Shown here in pieces: positions 14,869-25,555 of a DNA stretch of 39,565 nt (within the stretch, counting starts at the first letter, position 1; every line of letters begins with the position of its first letter). A model generated the notes under the pieces. The model saw nothing but the letters and a program-made list of their open reading frames with translations. It did not search any database and was not told the DNA's origin. The translations under genes were made by a program, and so were the position numbers. The DNA comes from Deltaproteobacteria bacterium UBA2385 (lineage in GTDB: Bacteria > Myxococcota_A > UBA796 > UBA2385), in the NCBI GenBank assembly GCA_002343455.1, contig DDSR01000490.1, positions 1 through 39,565 on the forward strand, in the 5' to 3' direction.

Positions 14869-17140
14869 TCACACCTCGACCCGCCCGCCGCAGCAGGGCC
14901 CGCACCCGCAGCTCCAGCTCCTCGGGGTCGAAGGGTTTGGGCAGGTAGTCGTCGGCGCCCGCCTGCAGCCCCTGCTTGATGTGGGCGGCGTCGCCTCGGG
15001 CGGAGAGCATCAGGATCGGCAGCGCGGCCGTCGCCGGATCGTGCTTGAGCCGCTCGCAGACCTCGTAGCCCGAGAGCTTCGGCATCATCACGTCCAGCAC
15101 CAGCGCGGCGGGGGCCTTGCGCGCCACCTCGGCCAGGGCCTCCTCGCCGTCGCGGGCGAAGCGCACCTCGAAGCTGTCCTCCAGGGCGATCCCGACCAGC
15201 TGGAGGATCTCCTCGTGGTCGTCGACCACCAGCACCTCGGGCCGGGAGGCCGTCTCGGCGCTCGGCGTCACCACCGCGACCGGCACCGCCTCCGGCGCGT
15301 CCGCGGCTGCCGCGCTCTCCACCGGGGCTACCTCTTGCCCCGCCGAGGGCAGCTCCACCCGCCAGCCCTCCGAGATCACCGCGCCGCGCTCCCAGCGGTC
15401 CACCGGCACGGCGCGGGCCACCTCCTCCAGGGTCGTCTGGCCGGCCGCCACCTTGTCCAGGGCGTCCTCCAGCAGGGTGCGCATGCCTCCCCGCCGGGCG
15501 ATCGCCCAGAGCTCCCGATCCGTACGCCGCTGGTGGATCGCCTCGCGCAGCTCCTCGTCGACGCGCATCACCTCGAAGACGCCGATGCGACCGCGGTAGC
15601 CGACGTACTCGCAGGCCGGGCAGCCATCCCCCACCCGCCGCACCCCGGGCCCGAGCTCCAGGGGAGGTACACCCAGCCGCTGCCAGTCCTCCTCCCCCGG
15701 CGCCGACACCACCGAGCACTCCGCGCAGACCTGCCGCACCAGCCGCTGGGCCACCACGCCGAGCAGGGCCGAGCCCACCAGGAAGGGCGCCACCCCCAGG
15801 TCCACCAGCCGCGTGACCGCGTCGACCGCGTGCCCGGTGTGCACGCTGGAGAGCACGAGGTGGCCCGTGTTGGCCGCCTCCACCGCCGCGTCGGCCGACT
15901 CGTGGTCGCGGATCTCGCCCACCACCATCACGTCCGGGTCCTGCCGCAGCAGCGAGCGGATGCCCGCCGCGAAGCTCATCCCGATCTGGGCGTGGACCTG
16001 CACCTGGGAGATGCCCGGCACCCGGTACTCGACCGGATCCTCCAGGGTCACGATGTGGGTCGACTCGCTGCGCAGGCGGTTGATCGTCGCGTACAACGTC
16101 GTCGACTTGCCCGAGCCCGTCGGCCCCACCACCAGCACCAGCCCTTGGGCCTGGCTGACCAAGCGGTACCAGACCGCCAGCGCGCGGCGATCCCAGCCCA
16201 GACTGCCCAGGTCCACCTGGAGCATGCGCGGGTCGAGCAGCCGCACCACCGCCGTCTCGCCGAACTGGCCGGGCACCGTCGAGACCCGCAGATCGATGTG
16301 CCGCTCACCCAGGGTCACCGCCAGGCTGCCGTCCTGCGGGCGGCGACACTCGTAGACGCTCAGGCCGGCGATCACCTTGAGGCGGCTGGTCAGCGGCGCC
16401 GTCGCCCAGGGCGGGAGCTGCAGCACGTCGCGCAGCATCCCGTCGACCCGGTAGCGCACCCGCAGCCCGTCGGGGGTCGGGCTGAGGTGCACATCGCTCA
16501 CCCCGCGCTCGATGGCCTGGGCGAAGACGAAGTCCAGCAGCTGCACATAGACCTGGCCCTCGTCCTCGCCGGAGGAGAGGCGATGGCCCGCCGAGCGGGA
16601 GAGCTCTCGGCCCGTGCGAGGAGGAGGCGCCACGCGCATGGCCTCGGGCACGCTGTCCAGCAGCCGGCGGGCCATCGGCTCCAGGTCGTAGTGGCGGTTC
16701 ACCGCCAGCAGGATTCGCGAGGGGGCCGCTACGACAAGCACCAGCGGGGCCCCCAGGATGAACTGGAACTCCGCCTGGGCCCCCATGTTGCGCGGGTCGG
16801 CCATCGCCACCCGCACCGGCGCCCCCTTGGGGATCGAGCCGTCGGCGGCCGGCACCCGGTGCATCGGGATCGCCTGGTGCTGCTCGGCCATCTCCCGGGG
16901 CAGCCGCCAGATCAGGCTGGCCTCGATGCCCTCCGCCACCGGGTCCACATAGGGCAGGCCCGCCTGCACGGCGACCGCCTTGGCCACCGCCACATCGTCG
17001 CAGGCGCCCATACGGATCAGCAATGCGCCCAGGCGCTCGTGCTTGCGAAGCTCTCGCTGGGCGCGCACCGCCTGCTCCAGGGCCTCGGCCCCCACCGCCC
17101 CCTGCTCCCGCAGCAGCTCCCCGATCCTACGCTCGTTCAT
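14861..17140 (-). CDS. PilB/GspE-type secretion or pilus ATPase fused to a response-regulator receiver domain
   Basis: Protein of 759 residues. An N-terminal MshEN/GspE N domain (RIGELLREQGAV, AVQAGLPYVD) is followed by the hexameric motor: SDVHLSPTPDGLRVRYRVDG, Walker A GPTGSGKSTT (339-348), VTLEDPVEYRVPGI, Walker B region VMVVGEIRDHESADAAVEAA and SSVHTGHAVDAVTRLVDLG. The PilB-type zinc cysteines CAEC and CPACEYVGYRGR are present. After a linker, residues 635-755 form a receiver domain with VVDDHEE, the phosphorylatable Asp683 in VLDVMMP and Lys735 in YLPKPF. The receiver is normally a separate protein; here phosphorylation may gate the motor directly. The gene overlaps the upstream histidine kinase by 14 bases. 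Confidence 0.92.
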   Translation of the reverse strand: MNERRIGELLREQGAVGAEALEQAVRAQRELRKHERLGALLIRMGACDDVAVAKAVAVQAGLPYVDPVAEGIEASLIWRLPREMAEQHQAIPMHRVPAADGSIPKGAPVRVAMADPRNMGAQAEFQFILGAPLVLVVAAPSRILLAVNRHYDLEPMARRLLDSVPEAMRVAPPPRTGRELSRSAGHRLSSGEDEGQVYVQLLDFVFAQAIERGVSDVHLSPTPDGLRVRYRVDGMLRDVLQLPPWATAPLTSRLKVIAGLSVYECRRPQDGSLAVTLGERHIDLRVSTVPGQFGETAVVRLLDPRMLQVDLGSLGWDRRALAVWYRLVSQAQGLVLVVGPTGSGKSTTLYATINRLRSESTHIVTLEDPVEYRVPGISQVQVHAQIGMSFAAGIRSLLRQDPDVMVVGEIRDHESADAAVEAANTGHLVLSSVHTGHAVDAVTRLVDLGVAPFLVGSALLGVVAQRLVRQVCAECSVVSAPGEEDWQRLGVPPLELGPGVRRVGDGCPACEYVGYRGRIGVFEVMRVDEELREAIHQRRTDRELWAIARRGGMRTLLEDALDKVAAGQTTLEEVARAVPVDRWERGAVISEGWRVELPSAGQEVAPVESAAAADAPEAVPVAVVTPSAETASRPEVLVVDDHEEILQLVGIALEDSFEVRFARDGEEALAEVARKAPAALVLDVMMPKLSGYEVCERLKHDPATAALPILMLSARGDAAHIKQGLQAGADDYLPKPFDPEELELRVRALLRRAGRGVTS

Positions 17141-18923
17141 GTTCGTCGCTCCCCGCGACCGGAAGGTGAATGAAGAAGCAGCTCCCCTCGCCCACTCGCG
17201 AGCGCACCCCGATGCGCCCCCCCATGGCCTCGACGAGCTGCCGGCAGATGAAGAGGCCCAGCCCCGAGCCCCCCGCCAGCCGGGTGTCGGCGCGCTCGGC
17301 CTGGAAGAACTTGTCGAAGATGCGGTCGAGCTTCTCGGGGCCGATCCCCCGCCCGCTGTCTTCGACCTCGATCACCGCGCTGGCCGCAGGCGCCTCGCCC
17401 TCCAGCCTGGCCCGCACCGCGATGCGCCCGCCCCGTGGGGTGAACTTCAGCGCGTTGCCGACCAGGTTGCCCAGCACCTGCTGCATCCGGAAGGGATCGA
17501 CCTGCACCTCGACCCCCGGGGGCGCCTCCCCCTCGACCACCAGGCTGAGCTCCCGGGCGCTGGCCCCGCCCTGCCAGGTCGCCTCGACCTCCGCCAGCAG
17601 GGCCGCGAGCTCCACGCGCTGCAGCTCCACCGGCAGGCGCCCGGACTCCAGGCGAGAGGTGTCCAGCATGTTCTGCACCATCGACTTCAGCACCGCCGAC
17701 TGGCCGGCGATCGTCTCCACGAACTCGAGCTGGCGAGGCTGGAGCTCGCCCGCCTTGCCCCGCAACAGCAGCCGCGCGTAGCCGTCGATCGCCGTCAGCG
17801 GCGTCTTCAGCTCGTGCGTCACGACGCTGAGGAACTCCGCCTGCAAGCGGTCCAGCTCCCGCTCGGCCGAGATGTCGCGCAGCATCAGCAGCCAGGCCCC
17901 CGCCTCGCCCTGCTGCAGGGGCGGCACTGGCCGCAGGCTGGCCCGCAGCGAGACCCGCGGCTGCCCGGGGCTGCCCTCCCGTGACAGCTCCAGCTCGCCT
18001 GCCTCCCGGCGGCGCAGCCGGGCCTCGTCCAGCTCGGGGGCCAGGGTCTGGATCAGCACCCCGACCTTCGGCTCGACGCCCGCGGGCACCACCTGCCACA
18101 GAAGCGTCTCCGCCCGCGGGTTGATCTGTAGCACCCGCCCCCCCCGGTCGATCAGCAGCACCCCGTCGTTCATATGGGCCAGGATCGCCGTCTCGCGGGC
18201 CGAGCGGGCCTCCTGCTCGTGCAGCGAGGCCACCAGGTTGTCCCGGGCCTGCCGCATCGCCACCGCCAGGGCGGCGATCTCCGGGGCGCCGGTCGGCTCG
18301 GGGATCTCCGCCGAGAGATCCCCCCGCGCCACCGCCCGCGAGGACTCCGCCAGGGCCAGCAGCGGCCGGTAGAGCAGCCCGTGCAGGCTGCCCGCCGCCA
18401 CCATCGTGATCGCCCCCACCAGCAGCACCCAGGCCACCCCCCAGGGGAGGTAGGGCAGCACCTGCTCCACCCAGATCGGCCGGGGTGAGGCGATCGCCAG
18501 CTGAGCGCTGCCGCGCAGGTGCCGGTGCGTCTGGAGGATCTCCACCAGCGCCGCTGGCGGCGGATCGGAGGCCGCCGCGCCCGTGGTGTACGAGGCCATC
18601 GCCCGCTGCCAGGCCTCCAGATCGGCCACGACCGTCGGCACCTCGGCGGCTACCGGCAGGAGCAGCGGCCCTGCCGCCTGCCGCCCCCAGTCCAGCTCCT
18701 TCCGCACCGCCGGATCGCTCAGATCCCCCGTCAGCGCCAGCTCCTGCGTCGTGTCCACCATCCCCTGCATCGCCAGCACCGCGTCCAGCACCTGCCGCGG
18801 CGGGCTCTGCGCCAGGGCCGAGAAGAGCACGATCGCCAGCGCGAACAGCGCCACCGAGTTCAGCGCCGCCAGCAGCAGCACCACGCTCAGGCGGTAGCGG
18901 ATCCCGTGCCGGATGCTCTCCAT
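17127..18923 (-). CDS. Membrane-bound hybrid-free sensor histidine kinase (HAMP-PAS-HisKA-HATPase)
   Basis: Protein of 598 residues. Two membrane helices (about 11-38 and 165-190) enclose a periplasmic sensor region. A HAMP linker follows (YRPLLALAESSRAVARGDLSAEIP), then a PAS-like segment (ILAHMNDGVLLIDRGGRVLQ). The dimerisation domain has the phospho-acceptor His370 in VVTHELKTPLTAI. The catalytic domain shows the N box NLVGNALKFTPRGG, G1 VEDSGRGIG, F box IFDKFFQAE and G2 GGSGLGLFICRQLVEAMGG. All catalytic boxes are intact and there is no receiver of its own. The stop overlaps the PilB-REC start, so its likely phosphate partner is that receiver. The ATG at 18923 has AGAGGAG upstream. Confidence 0.92.
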   Translation of the reverse strand: MESIRHGIRYRLSVVLLLAALNSVALFALAIVLFSALAQSPPRQVLDAVLAMQGMVDTTQELALTGDLSDPAVRKELDWGRQAAGPLLLPVAAEVPTVVADLEAWQRAMASYTTGAAASDPPPAALVEILQTHRHLRGSAQLAIASPRPIWVEQVLPYLPWGVAWVLLVGAITMVAAGSLHGLLYRPLLALAESSRAVARGDLSAEIPEPTGAPEIAALAVAMRQARDNLVASLHEQEARSARETAILAHMNDGVLLIDRGGRVLQINPRAETLLWQVVPAGVEPKVGVLIQTLAPELDEARLRRREAGELELSREGSPGQPRVSLRASLRPVPPLQQGEAGAWLLMLRDISAERELDRLQAEFLSVVTHELKTPLTAIDGYARLLLRGKAGELQPRQLEFVETIAGQSAVLKSMVQNMLDTSRLESGRLPVELQRVELAALLAEVEATWQGGASARELSLVVEGEAPPGVEVQVDPFRMQQVLGNLVGNALKFTPRGGRIAVRARLEGEAPAASAVIEVEDSGRGIGPEKLDRIFDKFFQAERADTRLAGGSGLGLFICRQLVEAMGGRIGVRSRVGEGSCFFIHLPVAGSDEHERA

Positions 18924-18960
18924 CCTCGCTCCTCTGGGGCATCATGCACCAAGGCGCCTC

Positions 18961-19000
18961 GCCCTGTCCTCTGCCCGGAAGCCCTGTCCTCTGCCCGGAA
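18961..19000. repeat. Exact 20-bp tandem duplication before the oxygenase gene
   Basis: Bases 18961-18980 and 18981-19000 are identical, and a partial third copy begins at 19001. Each copy ends in CCCGGAA, which supplies the ribosome site for the oxygenase GTG at 19006. The unit is not divisible by three, so it cannot be coding in one frame. It lies in the region between divergent histidine kinase and oxygenase genes. Confidence 0.9.
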
Positions 19001-19005
19001 GCCCC

Positions 19006-19662
19006 GTGCCCAGCCTGCTCCCCCTCGACCTGCCCACCGCCCGCGCCCTCACCGAGCGGCCCGATCCGAGCGGGCCTGCCGCGACCCTCCCCGCCGCCGT
19101 CGACGAGCTGGCAGTCTTCAGCCCCGAGGAGTGCCGGCGCATCGTCGCGCTGCGAGACACGCTGGGCTTTGACCAGGCCCGGGTCGAGTCGCGCGAGCAG
19201 ACCCACGAGGGCCCCCTGCGCCGCGACCTCAGCCCCGAGATCCGCAACACCGAGCGCACCCACGTCCTGCACAGCCGCGAGCACGCCTGGATCTACGACC
19301 GCCTCGCCGCCCTCGTCGAGCGCATCAACGCCGCCACCTGGGACTTCCGCATCCACTACATGGAGCCGCTGCAGCTGCTCAGCTACCCGCTCGGCGGCCA
19401 CTACGCCTGGCACACCGACCTCGGCGCCCGCGGCCTCCTCGCCCTCCGCAAGATCAGCGTCACCGTCCAGCTCTCCCCCGGCGAGGACTACCAGGGCGGT
19501 GACCTGGAGATCCTCCACGGCGGCCGGGTCCACATCCCGCCTCGCCCCGTCGGCTCGGCGGTGCTCTTCCCGTCCTGGCAGCCCCACCGGGTCACGCCGG
19601 TCACCGGAGGGGTGCGGCGGGCGCTGGTGCTGTGGGTCGTCGGGAAGAAGAGCCTGCGCTGA
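19006..19662 (+). CDS. 2-oxoglutarate/Fe(II)-dependent dioxygenase, P4H/PKHD-hydroxylase type
   Basis: Protein of 218 residues with the double-stranded beta-helix pattern of prolyl-4-hydroxylase-like enzymes. The iron ligands are visible as His136 and Asp138 in HYAWHTDLG, and His194 in WQPHRVTPV, followed by Arg in VRRALVLWVVG for 2-oxoglutarate. KISVTVQLSPGEDYQGGDLEI and GSAVLFPSWQPHRV are typical sheet segments. The GTG at 19006 is chosen because GGAAG precedes it by five bases; the open frame further upstream runs through the 20-bp tandem repeat and is not credible. It hydroxylates an unknown protein or small-molecule substrate. It is divergent from the histidine kinase and convergent with parE. 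Confidence 0.9.
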   Translation: MPSLLPLDLPTARALTERPDPSGPAATLPAAVDELAVFSPEECRRIVALRDTLGFDQARVESREQTHEGPLRRDLSPEIRNTERTHVLHSREHAWIYDRLAALVERINAATWDFRIHYMEPLQLLSYPLGGHYAWHTDLGARGLLALRKISVTVQLSPGEDYQGGDLEILHGGRVHIPPRPVGSAVLFPSWQPHRVTPVTGGVRRALVLWVVGKKSLR

Positions 19663-19671
19663 GGGGTGCCC

Positions 19672-19675
<4 letters not shown>
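19659..19675. terminator. 7-bp perfect hairpin holding both stops of oxygenase and parE
   Basis: CTGAGGG (19659-19665), loop GTG, CCCTCAG (19669-19675). The oxygenase TGA is at 19660-19662; the parE TGA is read from 19674-19672. Each stop lies at the same place in its arm, so the junction is mirror-symmetric. Confidence 0.55.
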
Positions 19676-21600
<1,925 letters not shown>

Positions 21601-21601
21601 C

Positions 21602-24055
21602 TCACTCCTCCCCGCCATCGGGCGTGTCGCGGTGCGGGACGATCAGCGGCTGCTGACCGGCGGGAGCCTCGGGTTGGCGGTAGAGCTCGTCGAAGCGCAC
21701 CGGCTCGACCGTCCACTCCACGAAGCGGTCGCGCCGCAGCACCTCGCGCCCCTTGCCGCCGCGGGCCGCCTCGTACTTGTTGGGGCGGACCACCTCTTCC
21801 CGGCCCTGGCGGGTCTTGACCACCACGCCCCCCATCTTGTCGCGGGCCAGGCCGAAGGCCATCACACGGTCCTCTGCGGTCAGCTTGATGGCCGTCACAC
21901 CCTTGGCGGCCCCCTTGGCGAAGCTGATCTCCATCACCGGGAAACAGAGCGCCCGGCCCTCGACCGTGGCCAGGCTGACATTCTCACTGCCGTCGGCGAT
22001 CAGCACAGCGATCACGCCGTCCCCGGCCTCGTCCGGCTTCAGATAGCGGCGGCCCGCGCGGGTGCTGGGCTCGGCGTGCGAGTTGAGGTCGAAGCGCACG
22101 CAGCGGCCCTTGCGGGTCAGGGCCACGCCCCAGGGAGGCGGTGTCTCATCCGTCATGAGGCCGGCCATCCAGCCCGGGCTGAGCTTCGGCAGAGCGCGGC
22201 GGTCGTTGACCACCACGCCGATCACCCGCTCTCCGTCGCTGAACTTGAAGTGCCGTTGTACCGGCTCGCCATGGCCGGTCGTCGCCGTGATGCCGTCCAG
22301 GCGAAGCACATAGGCGCTGCCCTGGTCGGTGTAGAAGGTCGCCGTGCTGCGAGTACCGGCCCGTGCGATCCAGCCGATCGCGTCGCCCTCGCGGATGCGG
22401 ATCTTGTCGATGCCGGTGAAGCTGCTCTGCCGCTTGATCCAGCCGTCGCGGGTCACGATCAGGAAGGTCTCTTCGTCGACGATGTAGGCCGACTCGTCGA
22501 AGGCGGCCACCGCCGCCTCTTCCCCGCCCAGCTCGGTGCGGCGCTTCTCGCCGTAGGTCTTGCGGATCTCCAGCAGCTCGGCCCGCACCACCGCCCACAG
22601 CTCGGCATCGCTGGAGAGGATCGCCTGGATCCGCGCCGCCTCGGCCCGCTTCTCGGCCAGCTCGGCCCGGATCTCCAGGATCGAGAGCTTGGCGAGCTTG
22701 TAGAGCTGGAGATCCAGCACCGCCTCGGCCTGCACATCGGAGAGGTCGAAGCGCGCGATCAGCCGCTCGGCGGCGTCCCGCTTGCCGTCCGAGGCGCGGA
22801 TCAGCCGGATGGCCTCATCCAGCGCGTCGAAGAGGATGACCAGCCCTTCCAGGATGTGGATGCGCTCCAGCAGCTTGCGCAGCTCGTACTCGAAGCGCCG
22901 CCGCACCGTCAGGAAGCGGAAGTCCAGCCAGTGCCGCAGCATCGCCCGCAGGTCCAGCCGCTCGGGCGCGCCCACCAGCGGGTTCTCGGTCGGCACCAGG
23001 GCCGTCATGTTGACCGGGAAGGTCGTCTGCAAGGGCGTGTGCTTGCAAAGGAAGGCCATGGCCGCGTCGGCGTCCTGCTGGACCCCGGCCACGTCCCCGG
23101 CGCTGCGGCGGCTGCGCAGCTCGCAGACCACCCGGATCTCCTCGGTCGACTCGTCCCGCACGTCCACGAGCTGGGGCAGGCGCCGCTCGGCGACGAGCTG
23201 CCCGATCTTCTCGACCAGGCTGGCCTTGTTCACGCCGTAGGGGATCTCGGTGATGATGACGTGGTCCTTGCGGGAGACATGCTCCAGCACCCAGCGGCCG
23301 CGCAGGCGCACGCTGCCGTGACCGGTCTCGTAGATCTCCCGCAGCTCCAGGGCCGAGTTGAGGATCACCCCCCCGGTCGGGAAGTCGGGCGCCTTCAGCT
23401 TGCGGCAGAGGGCGCTGACGTCGGCGTCGGGCTGGTCGATCAGCAGCACCGCCGCGTCGATCACCTCGCGCAGGTTGTGGGGCGGGATGCGGGTCGCCAT
23501 GCCGACGGCGATGCCCTCGACCCCGTTGACCAGCAGCTGCGGGAACTCGGCCGGCAGGACCACCGGCTCCTGGTGCTGGCCGTCGTAGTTGACCCGGAAG
23601 TCGACGGTCTGCTTGCCCAGCTCGTCCAGCAGCTCCATCGCGATCGGCCGCAGCTTGCACTCGGTGTAGCGCATGGCCGCCGCGCCATCGCCGTCCAGGC
23701 TGCCGAAGTTGCCCTGGCCATCGACCAGCGGGTGCAGCAGGCTGAAGGGCTGCGCCATGCGGACCATGGCGTCGTAGATGCTGGTGTCGCCGTGCGGATG
23801 GTACTTGGCCATCACCTCGCCCACGACCGCCGCGCTCTTGCGGAAGCGCTCCTCGGGCCGCAGGCGCAGGTTGTGCATCATCGCGTAGAGGATGCGGCGC
23901 TGCACCGGCTTGAGGCCGTCGCGCACATCGGGCAGGGCCCGGGCCGTGATGACCGACAGCGCGTAGTTGAGGTAGCGCTCGCGCGTCGCCTCGTGCAGCG
24001 CGACCGTATCGCCGCTGGGGGGGTCGTCGTGGGGAGGATCGTCGTGGAGGGTCAT
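21602..24055 (-). CDS. parC: Type IIA topoisomerase DNA-cleavage subunit (ParC/GyrA)
   Basis: Protein of 817 residues. The N-terminal breakage-reunion domain has [32 protein letters not shown], the quinolone-pocket segment [19 protein letters not shown] with Thr at the position of GyrA Ser83, and the catalytic Tyr in [11 protein letters not shown]. The coiled tower and a C-terminal beta-propeller follow. A canonical GyrA box is not found where expected, but ARGGKG occurs near the end (about 764-769). Together with the ParE-sized partner this favours topoisomerase IV over gyrase. The ATG at 24055 has no clear ribosome site and is preceded by a purine/pyrimidine tract with a G-quadruplex motif. 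It is 238 bases downstream of asd on the same strand. Confidence 0.9.
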   Translation of the reverse strand: MTLHDDPPHDDPPSGDTVALHEATRERYLNYALSVITARALPDVRDGLKPVQRRILYAMMHNLRLRPEERFRKSAAVVGEVMAKYHPHGDTSIYDAMVRMAQPFSLLHPLVDGQGNFGSLDGDGAAAMRYTECKLRPIAMELLDELGKQTVDFRVNYDGQHQEPVVLPAEFPQLLVNGVEGIAVGMATRIPPHNLREVIDAAVLLIDQPDADVSALCRKLKAPDFPTGGVILNSALELREIYETGHGSVRLRGRWVLEHVSRKDHVIITEIPYGVNKASLVEKIGQLVAERRLPQLVDVRDESTEEIRVVCELRSRRSAGDVAGVQQDADAAMAFLCKHTPLQTTFPVNMTALVPTENPLVGAPERLDLRAMLRHWLDFRFLTVRRRFEYELRKLLERIHILEGLVILFDALDEAIRLIRASDGKRDAAERLIARFDLSDVQAEAVLDLQLYKLAKLSILEIRAELAEKRAEAARIQAILSSDAELWAVVRAELLEIRKTYGEKRRTELGGEEAAVAAFDESAYIVDEETFLIVTRDGWIKRQSSFTGIDKIRIREGDAIGWIARAGTRSTATFYTDQGSAYVLRLDGITATTGHGEPVQRHFKFSDGERVIGVVVNDRRALPKLSPGWMAGLMTDETPPPWGVALTRKGRCVRFDLNSHAEPSTRAGRRYLKPDEAGDGVIAVLIADGSENVSLATVEGRALCFPVMEISFAKGAAKGVTAIKLTAEDRVMAFGLARDKMGGVVVKTRQGREEVVRPNKYEAARGGKGREVLRRDRFVEWTVEPVRFDELYRQPEAPAGQQPLIVPHRDTPDGGEE

Positions 24056-24062
24056 CGGCGGA

Positions 24063-24087
24063 GGGTCGGGAGGGAGAGGGAGAGGGG
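24063..24087 (+). other. G-quadruplex motif just upstream of parC
   Basis: Five runs of three or four G separated by 2, 1, 3 and 3 bases lie on the plus strand, 8-32 bases before the parC ATG, so on the template strand for parC transcription. The purine bias continues to about 24115. Quadruplex formation behind or under RNA polymerase could respond to supercoiling. Confidence 0.5.
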
Positions 24088-24293
24088 CAGCGGGAGGCGG
24101 GAAGAGCGGCGGGAGCCCCTTCCTGCCACGGCGGGGCCGAGATGTCCAGCCGGAGCGCGAGGGTCGCTCGGACGGAATTTGTCCGGGGCGCGCGGAGGCA
24201 GCCAGAAGACCACGGACCCTGGAGCGGACCGCGCGGAGCGGCGTCGCACATTTGGGTTGATCAACGGCGGTCCGAGCTCAGGCCCGCCCGCAC
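24088..24293. other. Gap between asd and parC
   Basis: With the G-rich tract before it this gap totals 238 bases and has no credible gene. It holds a perfect 10-bp palindrome GTTGATCAAC (24256-24265) in an AT-richer patch and a weak stem CGGAC/GTCCG around GAATTT near 24169-24187, which could end asd transcription. No convincing -35/-10 pair for parC is visible. Confidence 0.35.
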
Positions 24294-25352
24294 TCATCCG
24301 CGCCCACTGACCCCCGGCACCAGCCCCCGCTCCACCAGCAGCTCGGCGTTTCCGATCGCCGCACCCGCCGCCCCCCGCACCGTGTTGTGCGCCAGGGCGT
24401 AGAACTTCAGCCCCATCACCGCACACTCCTCCAACCGACCGACCGTCACGGCCATGCCTCCGCCGGCGTCGACGTCGAAGCGGGTCGAGGGCCGATCCCG
24501 GCGCTCGGTCAGCTCCAGCAACGGCCGGGGCGAAGAAGGCAGGCCCTGCACCTCTCCCTGCCACTCGCGCATGGCCTGGGCGGCCTCCGCCACCGAGGGC
24601 GATCCCTGCAGCCGCGCGTGTACGCCGACCAGGTGCCCGTCGGCGGTCGGCACCCGCACGCAGCGGGCGCTGACGGCGAAGTCGGCGGGCTGGCCGGGCT
24701 GGCCGAGGATCTTCTGCGGCTCGACGTTGAGCTTGTCCTCTTCGTCCCCGGGGTGGGGGTGGACGCTGCCGACCATGTCCCAGGCGCTCTCGCCGGGGTA
24801 GCCCGCCCCGCTGACCGCCTGCCAGGTGCTGACCAGCAGGGCCTGCACCGGCCAGCGCGCATGCAGGGGGGCCAGGGCCAGGGCCAGCGGCAGGGCGCAG
24901 CAGTTCGGGTTGGCGAGGATGTAGCCCCGATCGGGGTCCCCGCCGGTCTGCCGATCGAGCAGGGCGAGGTGCCCCGGGTTGAGCTCGGGGATCACCAGCG
25001 GCACATCGGGGTCGGCCCGGAAGGCCGAGGCGTTGGTGACGACGGCGAAGCCCGCCTCGCGGAAGAGGGGCTCCAGCTCGCGCGCGGCGCCGCTGTCCAG
25101 CGCGCTGAGCACCAGCCGCACTCCCGCGGGCATTGCCTCGGGCCGGCAGGGGAGGACCTGCATGGCCGCGACCTGGGGAGGACAGCGGCCCGGCAGGCGC
25201 CAGGGCGCGGCCTGGTCGAAGCGCTGACCGGCCGAGCGCTCGCTGGCGGCGAGGGCGACCAGCTCGAACCAGGGGTGGTCCTGGAGGAGCTGGATCATGC
25301 GCTGGCCGACCATTCCGGTCGCGCCGAGGATGGCGATGGGGGTGCGGGTCAT
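24294..25352 (-). CDS. asd: Aspartate-semialdehyde dehydrogenase, archaeal/fungal-type subfamily
   Basis: Protein of 352 residues. It reduces aspartyl phosphate to aspartate semialdehyde with NADPH, for lysine, methionine, threonine and diaminopimelate synthesis. It begins with the nucleotide-binding ILGATGMVGQRMIQLL and WFELVALAASERSAGQRF. The catalytic Cys is in ANPNCCALPLALAL, preceded by VIPELNP, and the active-site His is in RVPTADGHLVGVHARL. These forms fit the archaeal/fungal-type branch, not the Escherichia coli type. The ATG at 25352 gives a normal-length protein. It is divergent from the CsbD-like gene and upstream of the topoisomerase genes on the same strand. Confidence 0.92.
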   Translation of the reverse strand: MTRTPIAILGATGMVGQRMIQLLQDHPWFELVALAASERSAGQRFDQAAPWRLPGRCPPQVAAMQVLPCRPEAMPAGVRLVLSALDSGAARELEPLFREAGFAVVTNASAFRADPDVPLVIPELNPGHLALLDRQTGGDPDRGYILANPNCCALPLALALAPLHARWPVQALLVSTWQAVSGAGYPGESAWDMVGSVHPHPGDEEDKLNVEPQKILGQPGQPADFAVSARCVRVPTADGHLVGVHARLQGSPSVAEAAQAMREWQGEVQGLPSSPRPLLELTERRDRPSTRFDVDAGGGMAVTVGRLEECAVMGLKFYALAHNTVRGAAGAAIGNAELLVERGLVPGVSGRG

Positions 25353-25402
25353 GAGGCTGCTGCTAGCCCGATCCGCGCGCCGCGCCGAACGGTGGGGTTG
25401 CC

Positions 25403-25426
25403 GTTGTCTTTCTCCTTCAGGTGTAT
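25403..25426 (+). promoter_or_regulatory. Stress-sigma-like promoter candidate for the CsbD gene
   Basis: GTTGTC (25403-25408), 12 bases, then GTGTAT (25421-25426) resembles a SigB-type GTTT-N12-GGGTAT arrangement in a locally AT-rich stretch; a sigma-70 reading (TTGCCG 25398, TATAGC 25423) has an over-long 19-base spacer. Known CsbD genes are stress-induced. Weak evidence. Confidence 0.3.
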
Positions 25427-25461
25427 AGCCACTACCCAAGGGCCATCGCGAGATGCCCCTA

Positions 25462-25535
25462 CCGGTCGGTCCCGACCGGGGACACGCTGGCCCACCCCCC
25501 TCGTACTGGGAGGCGGCCAGAGGTCTGTCCAGACC
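25462..25535 (+). promoter_or_regulatory. Two hairpins in the leader of the CsbD gene
   Basis: CCGGTCGG (25462-25469) pairs with CCGACCGG (25472-25479), and GGTCTG (25522-25527) with CAGACC (25530-25535). Both lie in the roughly 200-base region between the divergent asd and csbD-like starts, the second 20 bases before the ATG. They could be operators or RNA structures. Confidence 0.4.
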
Positions 25536-25555
25536 ATCCCCCAATGGAGTCCACC

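Noticed and set aside
21601..21618. ATG at 21618 as the parE start
   Set aside because: No ribosome site and it would overlap parC by 17 bases; ATG at 21600 has a strong site.
21632..24310. An 892-codon open frame opposite parC
   Set aside because: Rich in Gly, His, Arg and Ala with no motif, and lies exactly over the highly conserved ParC sequence.
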